The notes beneath the pieces were generated by a model. It did no database searches and had not been told where the DNA came from. It saw nothing but the letters and a program-made list of their open reading frames with translations. A program made the position numbers and the translations under genes. Shown in pieces: positions 11,054 to 23,074 of a stretch of 64,000 nucleotides of DNA. Source of the stretch: Gigantopelta aegis (lineage: Eukaryota; Mollusca; Gastropoda; Neomphalida; Peltospiridae); NCBI RefSeq assembly GCF_016097555.1, contig NC_054712.1, positions 42,673,999 through 42,737,998 of the forward strand, read 5' to 3'. Every line of letters begins with the position of its first letter. Within the stretch, counting starts at the first letter, position 1.

Positions 11054-12532
11054 TCACATTTAGACCAGTTTCTCACAATCTATAAGTCCTAGGTCAATGC
11101 AACTTGGTTTATAGTTGCACCTGTGGATTTTCATCACACCGAAAACATTTATGGTAGGCGAGGGTTTCATTCTGCAGAATTTCTGTTTTATTTTTAAAAT
11201 CTTTAAAATATTTTCTGAATGCCTGCTGTAAATCTGCTCATCTATGGTATGGTATTTGTTCCATGAGTGTGGTCAGAGCCAGATTTAGACTTTGGGGGGC
11301 CTGGCGCAGGGGTCCAGGGCACTTCAGGTTCGGGGGCCCCTCAACATGGAAACTAAATTACATGACAAATAAAAAAAATCAACTAATTTTATAATTATTA
11401 CATTGTTTTATAAGCGAAGGCTTTAATCAGGGGTGCCCCTGTGGCAAGGAGGCCCAGGTCAATTGCCCCCTTTGCCCCCTTAAAAATCCAGCATCGAGTG
11501 TAGTCCTTGGTATTTTGTCCATGGGTGTGTTCCATGGTATATGGTCCATGGTATTTTGTACATGGGTGTGGAAATTTCAAAATGATCGTTAAACTAAGGG
11601 TTTTTTTATAGCTTAAAGTTAACACCCTTAAGCATATAAAAATATATATTTATTGCCAATTTACTTATGTTTTATGGGTTTTAATGACAGTTTTATTTGA
11701 ATGTTATATGCCTATATGAAGTCTTCCATTGTTTTTCTTGTGATGATGGCCTGAGCAGACGTCGCCACCTAAAACCCTTGGACTACTTAAAGACACATTT
11801 AGCAGAACATCATTAACAATAAAAGTACCGAGTTTTCTGACACTGTATCTTGTTTTTGGCCTATACCAACTTTTTAACCACTAAAATTACCGTACACATT
11901 AATTAGATTTTCTTATTTAGAATATCGATCTGTCTGTATAATATTCAGTGTGTTTTGGGTCTTGCTAATAATATTTGTAATGGCCAGAATTGGTTTTCCA
12001 CTGTATAGCAGGCTCACTGCGTGGAGAGTTTTTTGAAGTACATGTGTCATATGTTTAAACTATTAGAGGTGCAATTGTAGTACATGTATATTTTTAATAT
12101 TTAACAGTCTTCACCAGGAAAGGTGAGTGATCACTCCTGCTCTCCTCGCCTAACTCACCTGGGAAGTGTTAGGAGGGTGACAAATTGCTCACCTTGAAAA
12201 AAAAAAATTGATATTATTTTATTTGAAACTCCATTGAGTACTCACCTAGCAACTCTTCAGGAGAGGGATCTTCAGCTCACCTTGACTTTGCTCACGGCGA
12301 GCTCACCTTGACTTTGCTCATGGTGAAGATTGTTTAAGTATTTAGGATGTAGGTAGATTATTGATTTTTATGTTTTTCCCCATGATGTAATATTTAAGCA
12401 TTTATAATGTAGGTTACTGTAGATGATGTCTTTTTTTTCTTCTTTTTTTAACTTTTATTTAGATGTTATTTACAAAATAGGTCACATAGTTTTAGTCAAA
12501 TTAGAACCTTGTATTGGCATGCATAGAGAATG
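11054..12532. other. Gene-free AT-rich stretch
   Basis: No gene. A short internal duplication of AGCTCACCTTGACTTTGCTC occurs at about 12275-12325, and the segment near 11270-11480 (GGGGGCCTGGCGCAGGGGTC) looks like old repeat. Confidence 0.45.
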
Positions 12533-12604
12533 ACTAGTTGATGACATAGAATATCGGCTTTATCCTAAGCAGGATAAAGCTGATATTCTACGTCAGTAAC
12601 TAGT
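12533..12604. repeat. Imperfect 34-bp palindrome
   Basis: Arms 12533-12566 and 12571-12604 pair at 30 of 34 positions around a 4-base loop (AAGC). It could be a tiny foldback element or form a hairpin; no function is claimed. Confidence 0.75.
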
Positions 12605-12779
12605 TATTATTTTTGTCCTACAGTCCGTAACAATTAAGTGAAAAAGCTATCATTTGTGTTATTTCAGCAATAATGTATGATACCCCGGTACACGTACAGG
12701 GCTTTAGATCTCACTAATTTGGACACAACAGGCTTGTTGTCCGTTTTGAGAATACCACGGTTTTTTTAGTGCCATAATG

Positions 12780-13139
12780 TTAAAGGGACATTCCTGAGTT
12801 TGCAGCATTGTAAGATGCTTCCGACTAATAAAATATTTCTTCGATTAAACTTACATATTAAATATGTTTTCTTGTTTAGAATATCAGTGTCTGTATATTA
12901 TTTGTAAGAAGCCCAATCTGGATTTTGTCTTCAAATAATTTCGTACGTACGAAAAAAAAGAGAAATAAAATGAAATTTAACCTAGTACAAATTTTAGATT
13001 GATCAGAAACATGTTTAATATACAGCCACTAATATTTTATGCAGAAAAATCTACTTGATATGTAATTACAATTGTTAAACGGTCTCTGTTAGTCAATAAC
13101 ATCTTTAAAATTGCAGCAAACTCAGGAATGTCCCTTTAA
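12780..13139. mobile_element. TTAA element family M1
   Basis: TTAA-bounded copy with AGGGACATTCCTGAGTTTGC at the left and its complement at the right. Slightly shorter than the 7322 copy through an internal deletion near 12900. Confidence 0.85.
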
Positions 13140-14034
13140 TACATATTTAGACATTTACATTTCAAGTTGTTTTCGTCTAATCACAGATTTATAGATTTTA
13201 AGGTGAATTGCCAATTCAGTGCCATAAACATATTGTGCCAGTTTGTTGTGTCTTACAGTATAGTCTGAATATATGTACATGTACATACATTGTAGGTAGA
13301 AGTCAGAATAGTAGAAACACAATCAAAATATTTTTGTACAGATATTTTTGTAGGATGTAATTATAATTAACATGCTGTTTTATTTTCTAAGATTCAGTGA
13401 TGTATTCAGGAATGTAATGTAACCATGTAATACATTAATTTACTCCAATGTAATTAATCTCAGTGAAGAAAAAGAGGCAGAACTCTTTCTTTTTGATTTA
13501 TAATGGTTCCTGTGCAATATACATGTATGCCTTAAATTTGGTGCAAAAGCAAATGTGGAAATTTTGTTGTATTGTAATGATTTATTTATTGAGAGATTTT
13601 ATGAAAAACTAGGAAGGGGGTTTACCCCCAAATACAGGTAATGCAGAACAATTTTGTAGGAAAGTGCCAAAAGGGGGGCGGCACACTTTTATATTTACAC
13701 ACTTTTACACTATTATAAAGCCAAATATAAAGCAAAATATCTTTAAAAAGTGGGGGCACATGACCAAGTGTTGGTATTGTTTGGGCTGATTCAAAATCCA
13801 AGATGGCCACCCTGTTCATCCTCTTCCTCCCCATGTTGAAAAACATGAACTTTCTGTTGACATTTCAACTGAGATCTCATTATGGAAGTTTGACGCACAC
13901 TACCTGACTTTATCGAACCATTCTGTTGTGCTCTACATGCACACTGGTCCTCTTTTGCCACAATGATGACAAGTTGCGTCTTCAAACCAACAAACATCAG
14001 GATTATGTTTTCTACCACATCGAAAACATACCAC
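13140..14034. other. Gene-free stretch
   Basis: Nothing convincing. Overlapping short frames on the minus strand at 13622-14039 have no recognisable domain. Confidence 0.4.
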
Positions 14035-14294
14035 CTCATTTCATTTCAACTGATTTTTGTGCTTACATCCAATTGAGGTTCAAGCACGCTATCATGGGCA
14101 CATACCTCAGCTATCTGGGCTGTCTGCCCAGGGCAGTGGTTTAGTTGTTAATTGTTAGTGATAGAGAAGAGGGTATAGTGGTCTTACACCTACCCACTGA
14201 GTCATTAAAACTCACTCTGGGTGGGAGCCGGTACAGGGCTGCCTACCCAGTATCTTATGTCCGATGGCTTAAGCACGACACCACCGAGGCCGGT
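14035..14294 (-). mobile_element. SINE, family S4
   Basis: Minus-strand copy of the family seen at 23425-23680. Its head at the right reads (minus) GGCCTCGGTGGTGTCGTGCT, and its 3' end is TTGAACCTCAATTGGATGTA. It is a different SINE from S1-S3 downstream of the shared type of tRNA head. Confidence 0.75.
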
Positions 14295-14707
14295 CATTCC
14301 ACGTCTTTTCTAGCACCATCATGAGCTACTCGTGGTAAATTTACTTGTTACCTGAGCAACGTTACATACATTTCAGAAGCAGTATCCATAACTAAGGCTG
14401 TATCTCAAGCATTCTTGAAAGTCAGGGGCCAGGGGTATCTTGTAACAAATTTAGTTTTTTGTTTTTTTGGGTTCTTTTTTTTTTCTTTTTTTTTTTTTGG
14501 TCGTTTTTATTTTGGGTGGGGGAGAGGGGTTGTTAGGGTTTCTTTTTTTCTTCTTTTCCTACTTATTAATATTATTGTAAGTATTTTAATGAAATGATTG
14601 ATACATATATATTTGAATGTGATAGTATTAACATTGTTGTGTTTGTTTACATTTTAATTAACTCCAAGAATGTACTAAGCCACAATAATGTGAAAATTGA
14701 GATAATA

Positions 14708-15032
14708 GAAGGAAGGGAATGTTTTATTTAATGACACACTCAACACATTTTATTTACGCTTATATGGCGTCAGACATATGGTTAAGGACCACACAGGTAT
14801 TGAGAGAGGAAACCTGCTGTCGTCACTTAATGAGCTACTCTTTTCGAAAAAGCAGAGGATCTTTTATATGCGCCATCCCACATACAGGATATTACATACC
14901 ACAGCCTTTGTTACACCAATTGTGGAGCACTGGCTGGAATGAGAAATAGCTCAATGGGTCAACCGACGGTGATCTCTTGTAGACCAACTGCGCATCAAGC
15001 GAACACTTTACCACTGGGCTACTTCCCGCCCC
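14708..15032 (-). mobile_element. SINE, family S1, full length
   Basis: GGAAGGGAATGTTTTATTTA at the left (tail) to GGGCTACTTCCCGCCCC at the right (head). Confidence 0.85.
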
Positions 15033-15138
15033 TGAGATATTAGAAAGAAAGGGATGGAATATTTTAGTAACATTTTAACAGATATTAAACTGTGACTAGT
15101 TTATGTCTAATATGATTATTTCAACAAATTATGTTCTA

Positions 15139-15216
15139 CATGCACCATTCCACAAACAGGATAGCAGACCGACCGTGCATCAAGCGAACATTTTACCACT
15201 GGTCTACGTCCCGCCA
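15139..15216 (-). mobile_element. SINE head fragment
   Basis: About 80 bp of S1 body and head, with an internal deletion joining ACAGGATAGC to GACCGACCGTGCATC. Confidence 0.6.
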
Positions 15217-15217
15217 C

Positions 15218-15414
15218 AAAGGTCATGGTATGTGTTGTCCTATCTGTAAAAATACATATAAAACATTGCTACTAATGGAAAAAATGTAGGTGCATTTTTT
15301 TTCTTTTCAGGCTATATGTCAGAATCATGACATTTTTAACGTTTAATAGACCATGATTAATAAATCAATGTGCTCTAGAGGTTTAGTTAAACAAAACAAA
15401 CTTTTAACTTTTCT
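15218..15414 (+). mobile_element. SINE S2, 3' part, diverged
   Basis: GGTCATGGTATGTGTTGTCC to GTGCTCTAGAGGTTTAGTTA and ACAAACTTTTAACTTTT. An old copy directly after the 15139-15216 head fragment. Confidence 0.65.
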
Positions 15415-15452
15415 AATGTTTGTTTTAGATATTACAAAGTCCGGACTGTCCC

Positions 15453-15795
15453 TTAAAGGCATATTGTCACACACCACTGACCTATTTAATGGTCTAACAA
15501 AGTATTACCTGTACAAAAATAATTTGATTTGTCCCTAAATGTACTTTATTCAACCATCTTCATAACCACCATACTCCATTTATTAATGACATTTTGTAAA
15601 AATAATTGAATTATGGCAATGGTCCATAATTCAAAAACTAAAATTGCCAAGAGGGATGACATGGATTTCACTCCATCATGGTTCAGTTATGGTGATGCAA
15701 TAGCTAGATTTGGTTTCCAACAATTAATGTAATTTTTAATTATTATCCATTTTTAAACAAATAAGGTCCATAAATCCGTGACAGTGTGCCTTTAA
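15453..15795. mobile_element. TTAA element family M3
   Basis: TTAA then AGGCATATTGTCAC at the left and GTGACAGTGTGCCT then TTAA at the right. A third short non-autonomous family with its own terminal repeats, about 340 bp. Confidence 0.7.
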
Positions 15796-16273
15796 AGATG
15801 ACCTGCTTCGGATTTGTTGGGAGTTGTCTCAGTATAATTTTTGTGTGGTTTAGTCCAGTCTTTCTTGTAAGTGTCCCATTTTAAAGAAGTCTTTATTATG
15901 ATACAGGGTTTAATTATATTATGTAACATGCACCTATATTTTATATATATATATTTATGATGAACTGAAGCATAATATATATTTAACCCGTGTGGGTTTT
16001 TTTTTTAATGTGGTTTTCATTGTTTGACCTTTAATGTTTCATATTTTAAGCAGAGATTATAACACTCATGCATATTGATGCTCATCTTATAGTGGATCTT
16101 TTAGTGAAAATTACTAAATCTTTATAACAGAATGTTTCTGTATGTATTGTGATGTTTTTGTTTTGTTAAACATGTAAGTCAATTATTAAATCATTTTTAG
16201 ATTTTCAACCAGGCTCACCCCACATCCTTTTTATTAGTAAACAAAATAAATAATAAAAAACACCCACCCGCCC
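15796..16273. other. Gene-free AT-rich stretch
   Basis: No gene or clear repeat seen. Confidence 0.4.
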
Positions 16274-16320
16274 ACATTTTGCCAGAATATCTCAGTTATA
16301 GAGATATTCTGGCAAAATGT
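16274..16320. repeat. Perfect 20-bp inverted repeat
   Basis: Arms 16274-16293 (ACATTTTGCCAGAATATCTC) and 16301-16320 are exact complements around a 7-base loop, flanked by an old dispersed-repeat segment (16321-16550). Confidence 0.9.
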
Positions 16321-16549
16321 GCTAACGTGAGACCTTTTTACCATGTATTTCCATCATTCGACCCTCAAAATTAGCTGTAATCCATGTATAAATGCGTAGT
16401 GATTCGTTTGCAACCTTATATAGCTGTTTGGTAGTAATGCTAACATGACTAAATGCTATTATCCAGATTCGGGCATTTTTGTTTAATTCGGGCAAAACCC
16501 AGGCTGTCACACCCTATAAAAATGGGACCACGTACGCCTTTGGGGGTAT

Positions 16550-16745
16550 ATATACACATACATATATACACATACATATATACACATACATATATACACA
16601 TACATATATACACATATACACATATATATATACACATATATATACATACATACATATACATACATATAGATATATATAGATATATATACATATATATACA
16701 TATATATACATACATATACATACATATATATATATATATACATAT

Positions 16746-16791
<46 letters not shown>

Positions 16792-16793
16792 CA
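16550..16793. repeat. TACA/TA microsatellite
   Basis: Compound ATATACACATAC repeats passing into pure TA, right up to the left end of the Tc1-like element. Confidence 0.95.
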
Positions 16794-18301
16794 CACTTCA
16801 AAAGAAGAAACGCAAAACCACATTGTCGTAACATTTGGAGAATTGATTTAATTATTGAATGGTGAGTCCGATAATTACCAAATGTTGCAGGATTGTTCAC
16901 AATTCACTCTAGTCCATTGTGAGTAAGTGATAGGACACACCACCAAGGTCAAGGTCATCTGGAGTCAATACCGGGTGTGGCTTCCGCGTGTGTTGACAAC
17001 TGCCTGGCACCGCCTGCCCATTGAAGCAACCAGAGTACGGATGACGGCCCGGGGGATGGTGGCCCACTCGGCCTGCAAGGCTGCTGCCAGCTCGGGCAGG
17101 GTCTGGGGCTGTGGTTGTCGCTGTCGGAGGCGTCGGTCCAACTCTTCCCATAGATGCTCAATTGGGTTCAAATCCGGTGATATCGATGGCCAAGGAAGGA
17201 CATTAATGTTGTTCTGTAGGAAAGCCGTTGTGAGACGTGCTGTGTGAGGCCTGGCGTTGTCATGTTGGAACACTACGTTGGCGTTGGCCATAACTGGAAC
17301 GATGTGTGGCCGGAGGATCTGGTCAATGTAGCCCTGTGCATTCAAGTTGCCCTGCACGTGGACCAGGTCAGTTCTGCCAGTGTGTGAGATGGCTGCCCAC
17401 ACCATGACACTACCCCCGCCGAATCTGTCCACTTCCTGCACGCAGTTTGCCGCATAACGTTCACCACGACGCCTATACACGCGACATCTTCCATCATGAC
17501 GTCGGAGCAGAAAAGGGACTCGTCACTGAACCACACCTGTCTCCATCGCAGTTGAGGCCATTGTCGATGAATCTGGCACCACTGCAGTCGGAGTCGACGG
17601 TGTTGTGTTGTTAAGATGACACCTCGAACTGGACGTCTGGCACGAATTCCTACCTCACGTAGGCGGTTCCGTACGGTCTGGTCGGATATCCTGCGCAAAC
17701 CTGGTATTGCTGCGGCTGTGGAGGTGGCAGTAGTCAATCGTTCCCGAAGGTTTAGTGACCCGGATGTAGCGGTCCTGCCCGGGGGTAGTGACCCGTGGTC
17801 GACCCCGAACACCTATTGGATCTAGGGAGGTCACGTGTTGATCCATGTTGCTGTGTAACGGTCCCACAGTCTGGAGATGGTGCTTGGGGACACATGGAAT
17901 GCCCTGGCAACGGCCGTTCTGGATTCGCCTGCGTCTAGTCGGCCGATGGCATCGTTTCTCTGCGGTTCACTGAGACGTGGCATGTCCTGGGTCATTGTCA
18001 GATCTGTCGGCCAGATACAGAGGCCAGGCAAGCGAACACCCTGCACTTTTATACTGTCGGTGTTCATGTTGCACGTGCAGACAACGCACGTGCAGTGGTG
18101 ACGGTTTGCACGTGGCTGCGTTTTTGCGAATATTCATATTTTGAAACTTTATTTTACAGTAGCTGCGTTTTATCGAATGTAACCGTGGGAATGTGTTTGG
18201 GACATGCAATGACCTTATATTCACAAAGCATGAACCGGTAGGAAACATAAAATCGGAGTTATAACCCATTTGTACCCTTTTGCGTTTCTTTTTTTGAAGA
18301 G
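16794..18301 (-). mobile_element. Tc1-like transposon, family T1, copy A (broken)
   Basis: About 1.5 kb with terminal repeats around CTTCAAAAGAAGAAACGC at the left and GCGTTTCTTTTTTTGAAGAG at the right, inserted in TA repeat. The transposase reads on the minus strand: an N-terminal helix-turn-helix part (from MPRLSEPQRN near 18030), then VWFSDES, HDNARPHTA and LNPIEHLWEE, the DD34E signature. The frame is split at several places (fragments 17831-18067, 17655-17867, 17342-17812 and 16965-17480), so at least three indels relative to copies B and C. It also has GEELD-like WEELDRR where copies B and C have WDELDRR. Confidence 0.92.
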
Positions 18302-18332
<31 letters not shown>

Positions 18333-18333
18333 A

Positions 18334-19922
18334 CTTAACTCCAAAAACATGAAACGCGAATACGTAGATTGGAGGTTTTGAGTGCACTCATTGAAATACG
18401 TCCCAAAGTTCTTAAAATAATCGTTTCTATGAAAAACTTAAAGAATTCGTTTAAGATGAGATTTCATGTTGATTGACATGTTACCAAATCGAGGTCGCAT
18501 TGTTCATTTGAAATGTCAGGCCATGGCGCTAAGTTCAATGGCGTCACATGCCACTCAAACATGTCCACTAATAGCGGGTGTGTCCCGCCATTGCTGGCCA
18601 TGACCGCCGCACACCTCCTACCCATGGAGAGGAAGAGGTTCCTGATGAAGGCCCGGGGCACGTTGTTGTAGGTGTCCACGACGGCCTGGCGGAGCTGCTG
18701 CTGTGTCACCACGGGAGGGTCAGGGCGTGGTTGTTCATCATGCGCTGAACCTCGTCCCACAAGTGCTCGATGGGGTTCAGATCCGGGCTTAAAGCTGGCC
18801 AGTCCATTGTGATGATGTTGTGCTGTGCCAGGAATGCCTGGGTGGCCCGTGCCGTGTGTGGCCTGGCGTTGTCGTGCTGGTAAACCATCTGACGGTGACC
18901 CGCGAAAAAAGGCACCACCACAGGCGTGAGCACTTCGTCGATGTAGCGCTGTGCTGTGACGCCCCTGCCGCGTCCTCGGCCGTTGTTGTCGAAGTTGACA
19001 GGTTGTACACGACGTCCCCAGGATATGGCACCCCACAGCATGACGGAAGGCCCTCCCCAACGGTCCACTCCCTAACACACGCATCTGTGAAGCGCTCACC
19101 TCGACGCCTCCACACCCGACATACTTCCGTCGGCCCGTCTAAGCAGTAGCGGCTTTCGTCGGAGAAGACGATGTTCTCCCACTGTCGGTTCCGCCACTGT
19201 CGATGAAGAACAGCCCAGTTGTGTCGTGCAAGGCGGTGTCGCTGTGTGAGACGTTGTCCAATGTACGGTCGACGGCAGTTCAGATGGATGGCGATCAGAC
19301 GACGTCGTACCGTGTTCCGTAGGAAACGGGGCGGTTGTGGGTTCCCACTGTCTGCCGGGCTGTTGTGGTGGCTGGTACGAACCGATCACGCATGTGAGTT
19401 CGGACGATGTAACGGTCCTGGCGCTGTGACGTCACTCGTGGACGGCCGCTACGTGGACGGTCGACGACGTTTGTTGTTCTGTAGAAATCGGTCTATGAGA
19501 CGGTAGATTGTCGAGACATGGACACCGAAAGCACGTGCAACCTGCCTGGCATCCATTCCGGCCTCCAAATTCCCCGAAGCTCTATGTCTGGAATCAGCGT
19601 TAAGTCGTGGCATCGTTGTATCGCTACTCGTAAAGATGAGTTGAAGGCATTGCTGTCTGGCGTTTCTTTTATACCCAGGCCTGGTAGTGTTTCACGTGCA
19701 ATTCGCATCTTTCATGATCCACCCGTTTTGCATTCCAGATCGATTTTGGTCGTCAATTCAGCACGTGCGTGACGTCACACTGTACTCGTTTTTTTTCATG
19801 CGTTATATGGAATTGGATACGCTGACAAGATGGCTATTGGTCAACTTAATCGATTTGTACATAGTTTATTCAAAAAGGGTTTTTTATTATTTTAAAACAT
19901 TCGCGTTTCTTTTGGAGTTAAG
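18334..19922 (-). mobile_element. Tc1-like transposon, family T2 (degenerate)
   Basis: Bounded by CTTAACTCCAAAAACATGAA and TTTCTTTTGGAGTTAAG with TA on both sides. The minus strand carries WGAISWG, YQHDNARPHTARATQAF and SPDLNPIEHLWDEVQ, showing the second Asp and the Glu of a DD34E transposase, plus an N-terminal helix-turn-helix region near 19500-19650. The frame is broken in many places. It lies only about 30 bp of TA repeat from family T1 copy A. Confidence 0.88.
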
Positions 19923-19953
19923 TATATATATTATATACCCTTTTATATATATA

Positions 19954-19992
<39 letters not shown>

Positions 19993-20471
19993 ACGGCCAC
20001 CATAATCCCAGCCAATGCATTTCCTTCTTTATTTTACCTGTGTATAACAGCCACCTGGTCAATGCGGCCAACGGACACTATTTTTGGAACCCCCCCCCCC
20101 CCCAAAAAAAAAAAAAAAAAAAACGGCTACAAAATTACCGTGACTACTTTTTTTGTCCAAAATGGACAGTGGAACTTGCCATAACGGTCACAAGATATAT
20201 ACATGCATTGACCTGTGCCGTCATTTAATTTACAAGGCGACTTGTTATTGGTTGAAGTAAGGCTTGAATTGAACTTACATATATATTCGACTCGTCAACA
20301 CTGCCAGGTAGTGTGTCCCAAGGTGTGTGATTGCTGCTAGTCAGACAAGCATTTCCGACAATCTGCCACCATGTGTGTGTAGTCCTTACACATTAGCAAG
20401 GACCAAGCAAAATGAAATAGGTTTTCAGGAGTAAAAGATACTATTTATAATATTAATAAATTCACAGTTTT
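19923..20471. other. TA repeat and gene-free flank
   Basis: TA microsatellite to about 19990, then a stretch containing C and A homopolymer runs (about 20090-20122). 20410-20471 is the end of the LINE described next. Confidence 0.5.
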
Positions 20472-21300
20472 TTAAAGAGACATTCCTGAGTTTGCTGCAT
20501 TGTATGATATTTCCGACTAATAAAATATTTCTAGGATTAAACTTACATATTAAATATATTTTCTTGTTTAGAATATCAGTGTCTGTATATTCGATGTGTT
20601 TTTGGTCGTCTTAATATTTGTAAGAAGCCCAAACTGGATTTTGTCTTCAAATAATTTCGTACGTATGAAAAAACAATATTTTGAGGAAACAAGATGAAAT
20701 TTAACCTAGTACAAATATTAGAACGATCAGAAACACGTTTAATATCCAGCCACTAATGTTTTATGCATAAAAATATATTTGATATGTAATTACAATCGTT
20801 AAAAAGTCTCTGTTAATCGATAACATCTTTAAAATTGCAGCAAACTCAGGAATGTCCCTTTAAGAGTACTGACACATTTGCAGTTGAAGAGTTCTTTCAT
20901 TTTGATCACATTAAGTCTCACAAAATAATATTTGTTTAGCAGTCTCATTCGCGCATCTTTGAGTTTATTAGACATAAATAGATAATGAAACTCGTCTCCG
21001 ATATCGTCTGTATTACATAATGTACATGTCCTTTTTTCCCTCGGTACACTTGTCCATCTACCGCTATCAATTGGTGAGAAATGACTAGATAGACGAAATC
21101 GGAGAAAAGTAATATATTTTTTCTTATTTAAGATGTTAAAATAACTTTCAAATTCTGTTTTCTCTTTAAACGTCATGTATGTGGAACACTTTCCTGATTC
21201 GATAATGCTACTATGCCAGTTTTGAGTAGACTGATCTTCTAGTCGTAATTTTACAGTTCTTTTTAAATACGATGCTGTGGTCAGGCATAAGGTCATTAAT
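20410..21300 (-). mobile_element. LINE 3' fragment, split by an M1 insertion
   Basis: The minus-strand frame from about 21296 contains FLRFRLSSHFSPIDSGRW and CTLCNTDDIGDEFHYLF, the region after reverse transcriptase with its CxxC...H zinc-like motif, known from many invertebrate non-LTR polyproteins. An M1 element sits in it at 20472-20863. On the far side of that insertion the text (minus view AAACTGTGAATTTATTAATA) looks like the last codons of the same frame, one base out of phase. The catalytic domains are missing, so the copy is 5'-truncated. Confidence 0.7.
20472..20863. mobile_element. TTAA element family M1, inside a LINE
   Basis: Complete M1 copy with TTAA at both ends, inserted in the LINE coding tail. 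Confidence 0.85.
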
Positions 21301-21439
21301 TGAACAAAATCATGGTCGACCTATGTTGATTTCTTACACGGTACATGTTATTTGAGAGCACTCCCTAAAATTAGTAGTCACATGACCCTCTCGACAGTGT
21401 TGTATTTTTCACAGAATATATTCTGACATGGAAATTGTA

Positions 21440-21645
21440 TTGAACAGCATGTACTACAAAGATGTCCAGCATATGACAGTATCAGAGAAAACATCTGGCC
21501 ACAACCCAGAACAATCGGAGAAAAACTTTGGGGTGAAAGAGACGACCTGCTGCTGACTGTGGAGTTCATGGAGGCGGTAAAACTCACGAATTGAATTTAA
21601 GGAGCATAAAGAAACTGAACGCAGAAGAAGAAGAAGAAGAAGAAG
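21440..21645 (+). mobile_element. LINE 3' end with GAA repeat tail
   Basis: The plus-strand frame QRCPAYDSIRENIWPQ, then KLWGERDDLLLTVEFM, ends in TGA at about 21592, followed by AAGAAGAAG repeats. This is the usual last segment of an RTE/Jockey-like non-LTR polyprotein and differs from the 20410-21300 LINE. Family assignment is by memory. Confidence 0.6.
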
Positions 21646-21756
21646 TATTAAACTGCATCGAGTAATTAATGGCGGTGTGTAAGCTTAAGGGCAGAACCGA
21701 AAAATAATAAAATAGTCACCCAATCGATCAAGCCCTCCGAAGGGCTAAAACTATAT

Positions 21757-21954
21757 GAGAAGGAAGGAAATGTTTCATTTAACGACGCACTCAACACATT
21801 TTATTTACGGTTATTTGGCATCAGACATATGGTTAAGGACAACACAGATATTGATGAAGGTAACCCGCTTTCGCCACTTCATGGGCTACTCTTTTCGATT
21901 AACAGCAAGGGATCTTTTATATGCACCATCCCATAGACAGGATAGCACATACCA
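21757..21954 (-). mobile_element. SINE, family S1, head missing
   Basis: Tail and body only. The copy stops at GATAGCACATACCAA, where the 21955-22385 repeat begins. Confidence 0.8.
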
Positions 21955-22385
21955 AGTCAAATTCCATAGACAACAATAGTAACATTGTGTCTAAAACTAT
22001 CTGCAGTGTATCAATCGACATAAACGCCACGGATATAAATACTACCACTCCTCATCCGTAAATTGAATCAGAAAACATTGGGGGTCATGCTGCTCATTTC
22101 TGAGATAACGGGTAGCGTCTGTGACTATCCTGGTTCCGCATAAAATTCCGCCCTTTTTACAGGTACTCCATACATGTTTCAAGCACAAGGCTACTTGACA
22201 CAGTGGTACTAGATGAAATAAAATTGCATACATTTTTGGCTCAGATGAAACGTTTTTTGATTTTTTGTTTTTTTTACAACCAACGCACTCACATTTATCA
22301 CCAATCACAGGACTTGTGATTTTCACTTCTCTGTCAAAAGTCGGGTGCATCTCGAACTTTGACCCAGCCGGAAGTTATTTGGTTT
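21955..22385. repeat. Dispersed repeat R9, longer copy
   Basis: Starts GTCAAATTCCATAGACAACA and ends CCGGAAGTTATTTGGT. A second copy at 62700-63005 lacks about 120 internal bases. The minus strand has a 102-codon frame (22042-22350) with CECVGCKKNKKSKN and several Cys pairs. I do not recognise it. Confidence 0.65.
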
Positions 22386-22775
22386 AGTACTACCTATAGA
22401 AGCAGTCTGAAAGTTACATAATGCTCAAAAATATTTATTTATGTATTTATGAATTCCGTTTGAAATGCCCTTATTAATTATTTATTTTATAAAATCATCA
22501 ATTACAATATACAACAATTAAATAATAATACAAATAAATGCCAGAAAACGGTCTCAGCATTTTTATTTCGAATTTTTCTGGGGGACATGCTCCGGATCTC
22601 CATACAGCTAAGCTCATTTACGTTCGGCAAACTCCGACTTGCCCTTTTTAGAATTTTGTGGATCCACCTCTTTACAATATCCTGGATCCGCCACTGGGAA
22701 TTTTACGGGAGGGGGGGGGGATTAACAATCGTAGATCATGGTACAAATATTATTGGTTGCATTGTACCAAAGAGG
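22386..22775. other. Gene-free stretch
   Basis: AT-rich with a G run near 22710. Nothing recognised. Confidence 0.4.
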
Positions 22776-23074
22776 GAGCGAGCGCAGTGGTGAAGTGCTC
22801 GCTTGGTTGCGCCGTCAGTTTGGGATCGATCCTCGTCAGTGGGCTAATTTACGCTCCAGCCAGTGCTCCACGACTGGTACATCAAAGACTGTGGTATGTG
22901 TTATCCTGTCTATGGGATGGTGCATATAAAGGATCCCTTGCAACTAATGGAAAAAATATATAGTGGGTTTCCTCTCTTATACTATATGTCAAATTTACCA
23001 AATGTTCAACATCCAATAGCCGTTTGTTAATAAATCCAATGTGTTCTAGTGGTGTCGTTAAACAAAAACTTTAA
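22776..23074 (+). mobile_element. SINE, family S2, near full length
   Basis: Head (GAGCGCAGTGGTGAAGTGCT, then GGGATCGATCC), body and S2 tail GTTCTAGTGGTGTCGTTAAA. Confidence 0.82.

Noticed and set aside
13622-14039. Overlapping minus-strand frames of 74-82 codons
   Set aside because: No recognisable domain, and the right end overlaps a SINE; likely chance.
14719-14949. Frames of 60-100 codons with MFYLTTHSTHFIYGYMASD-type text, here and in many places
   Set aside because: They are translations of S1/S3 SINE copies, repeated wherever the SINE occurs.
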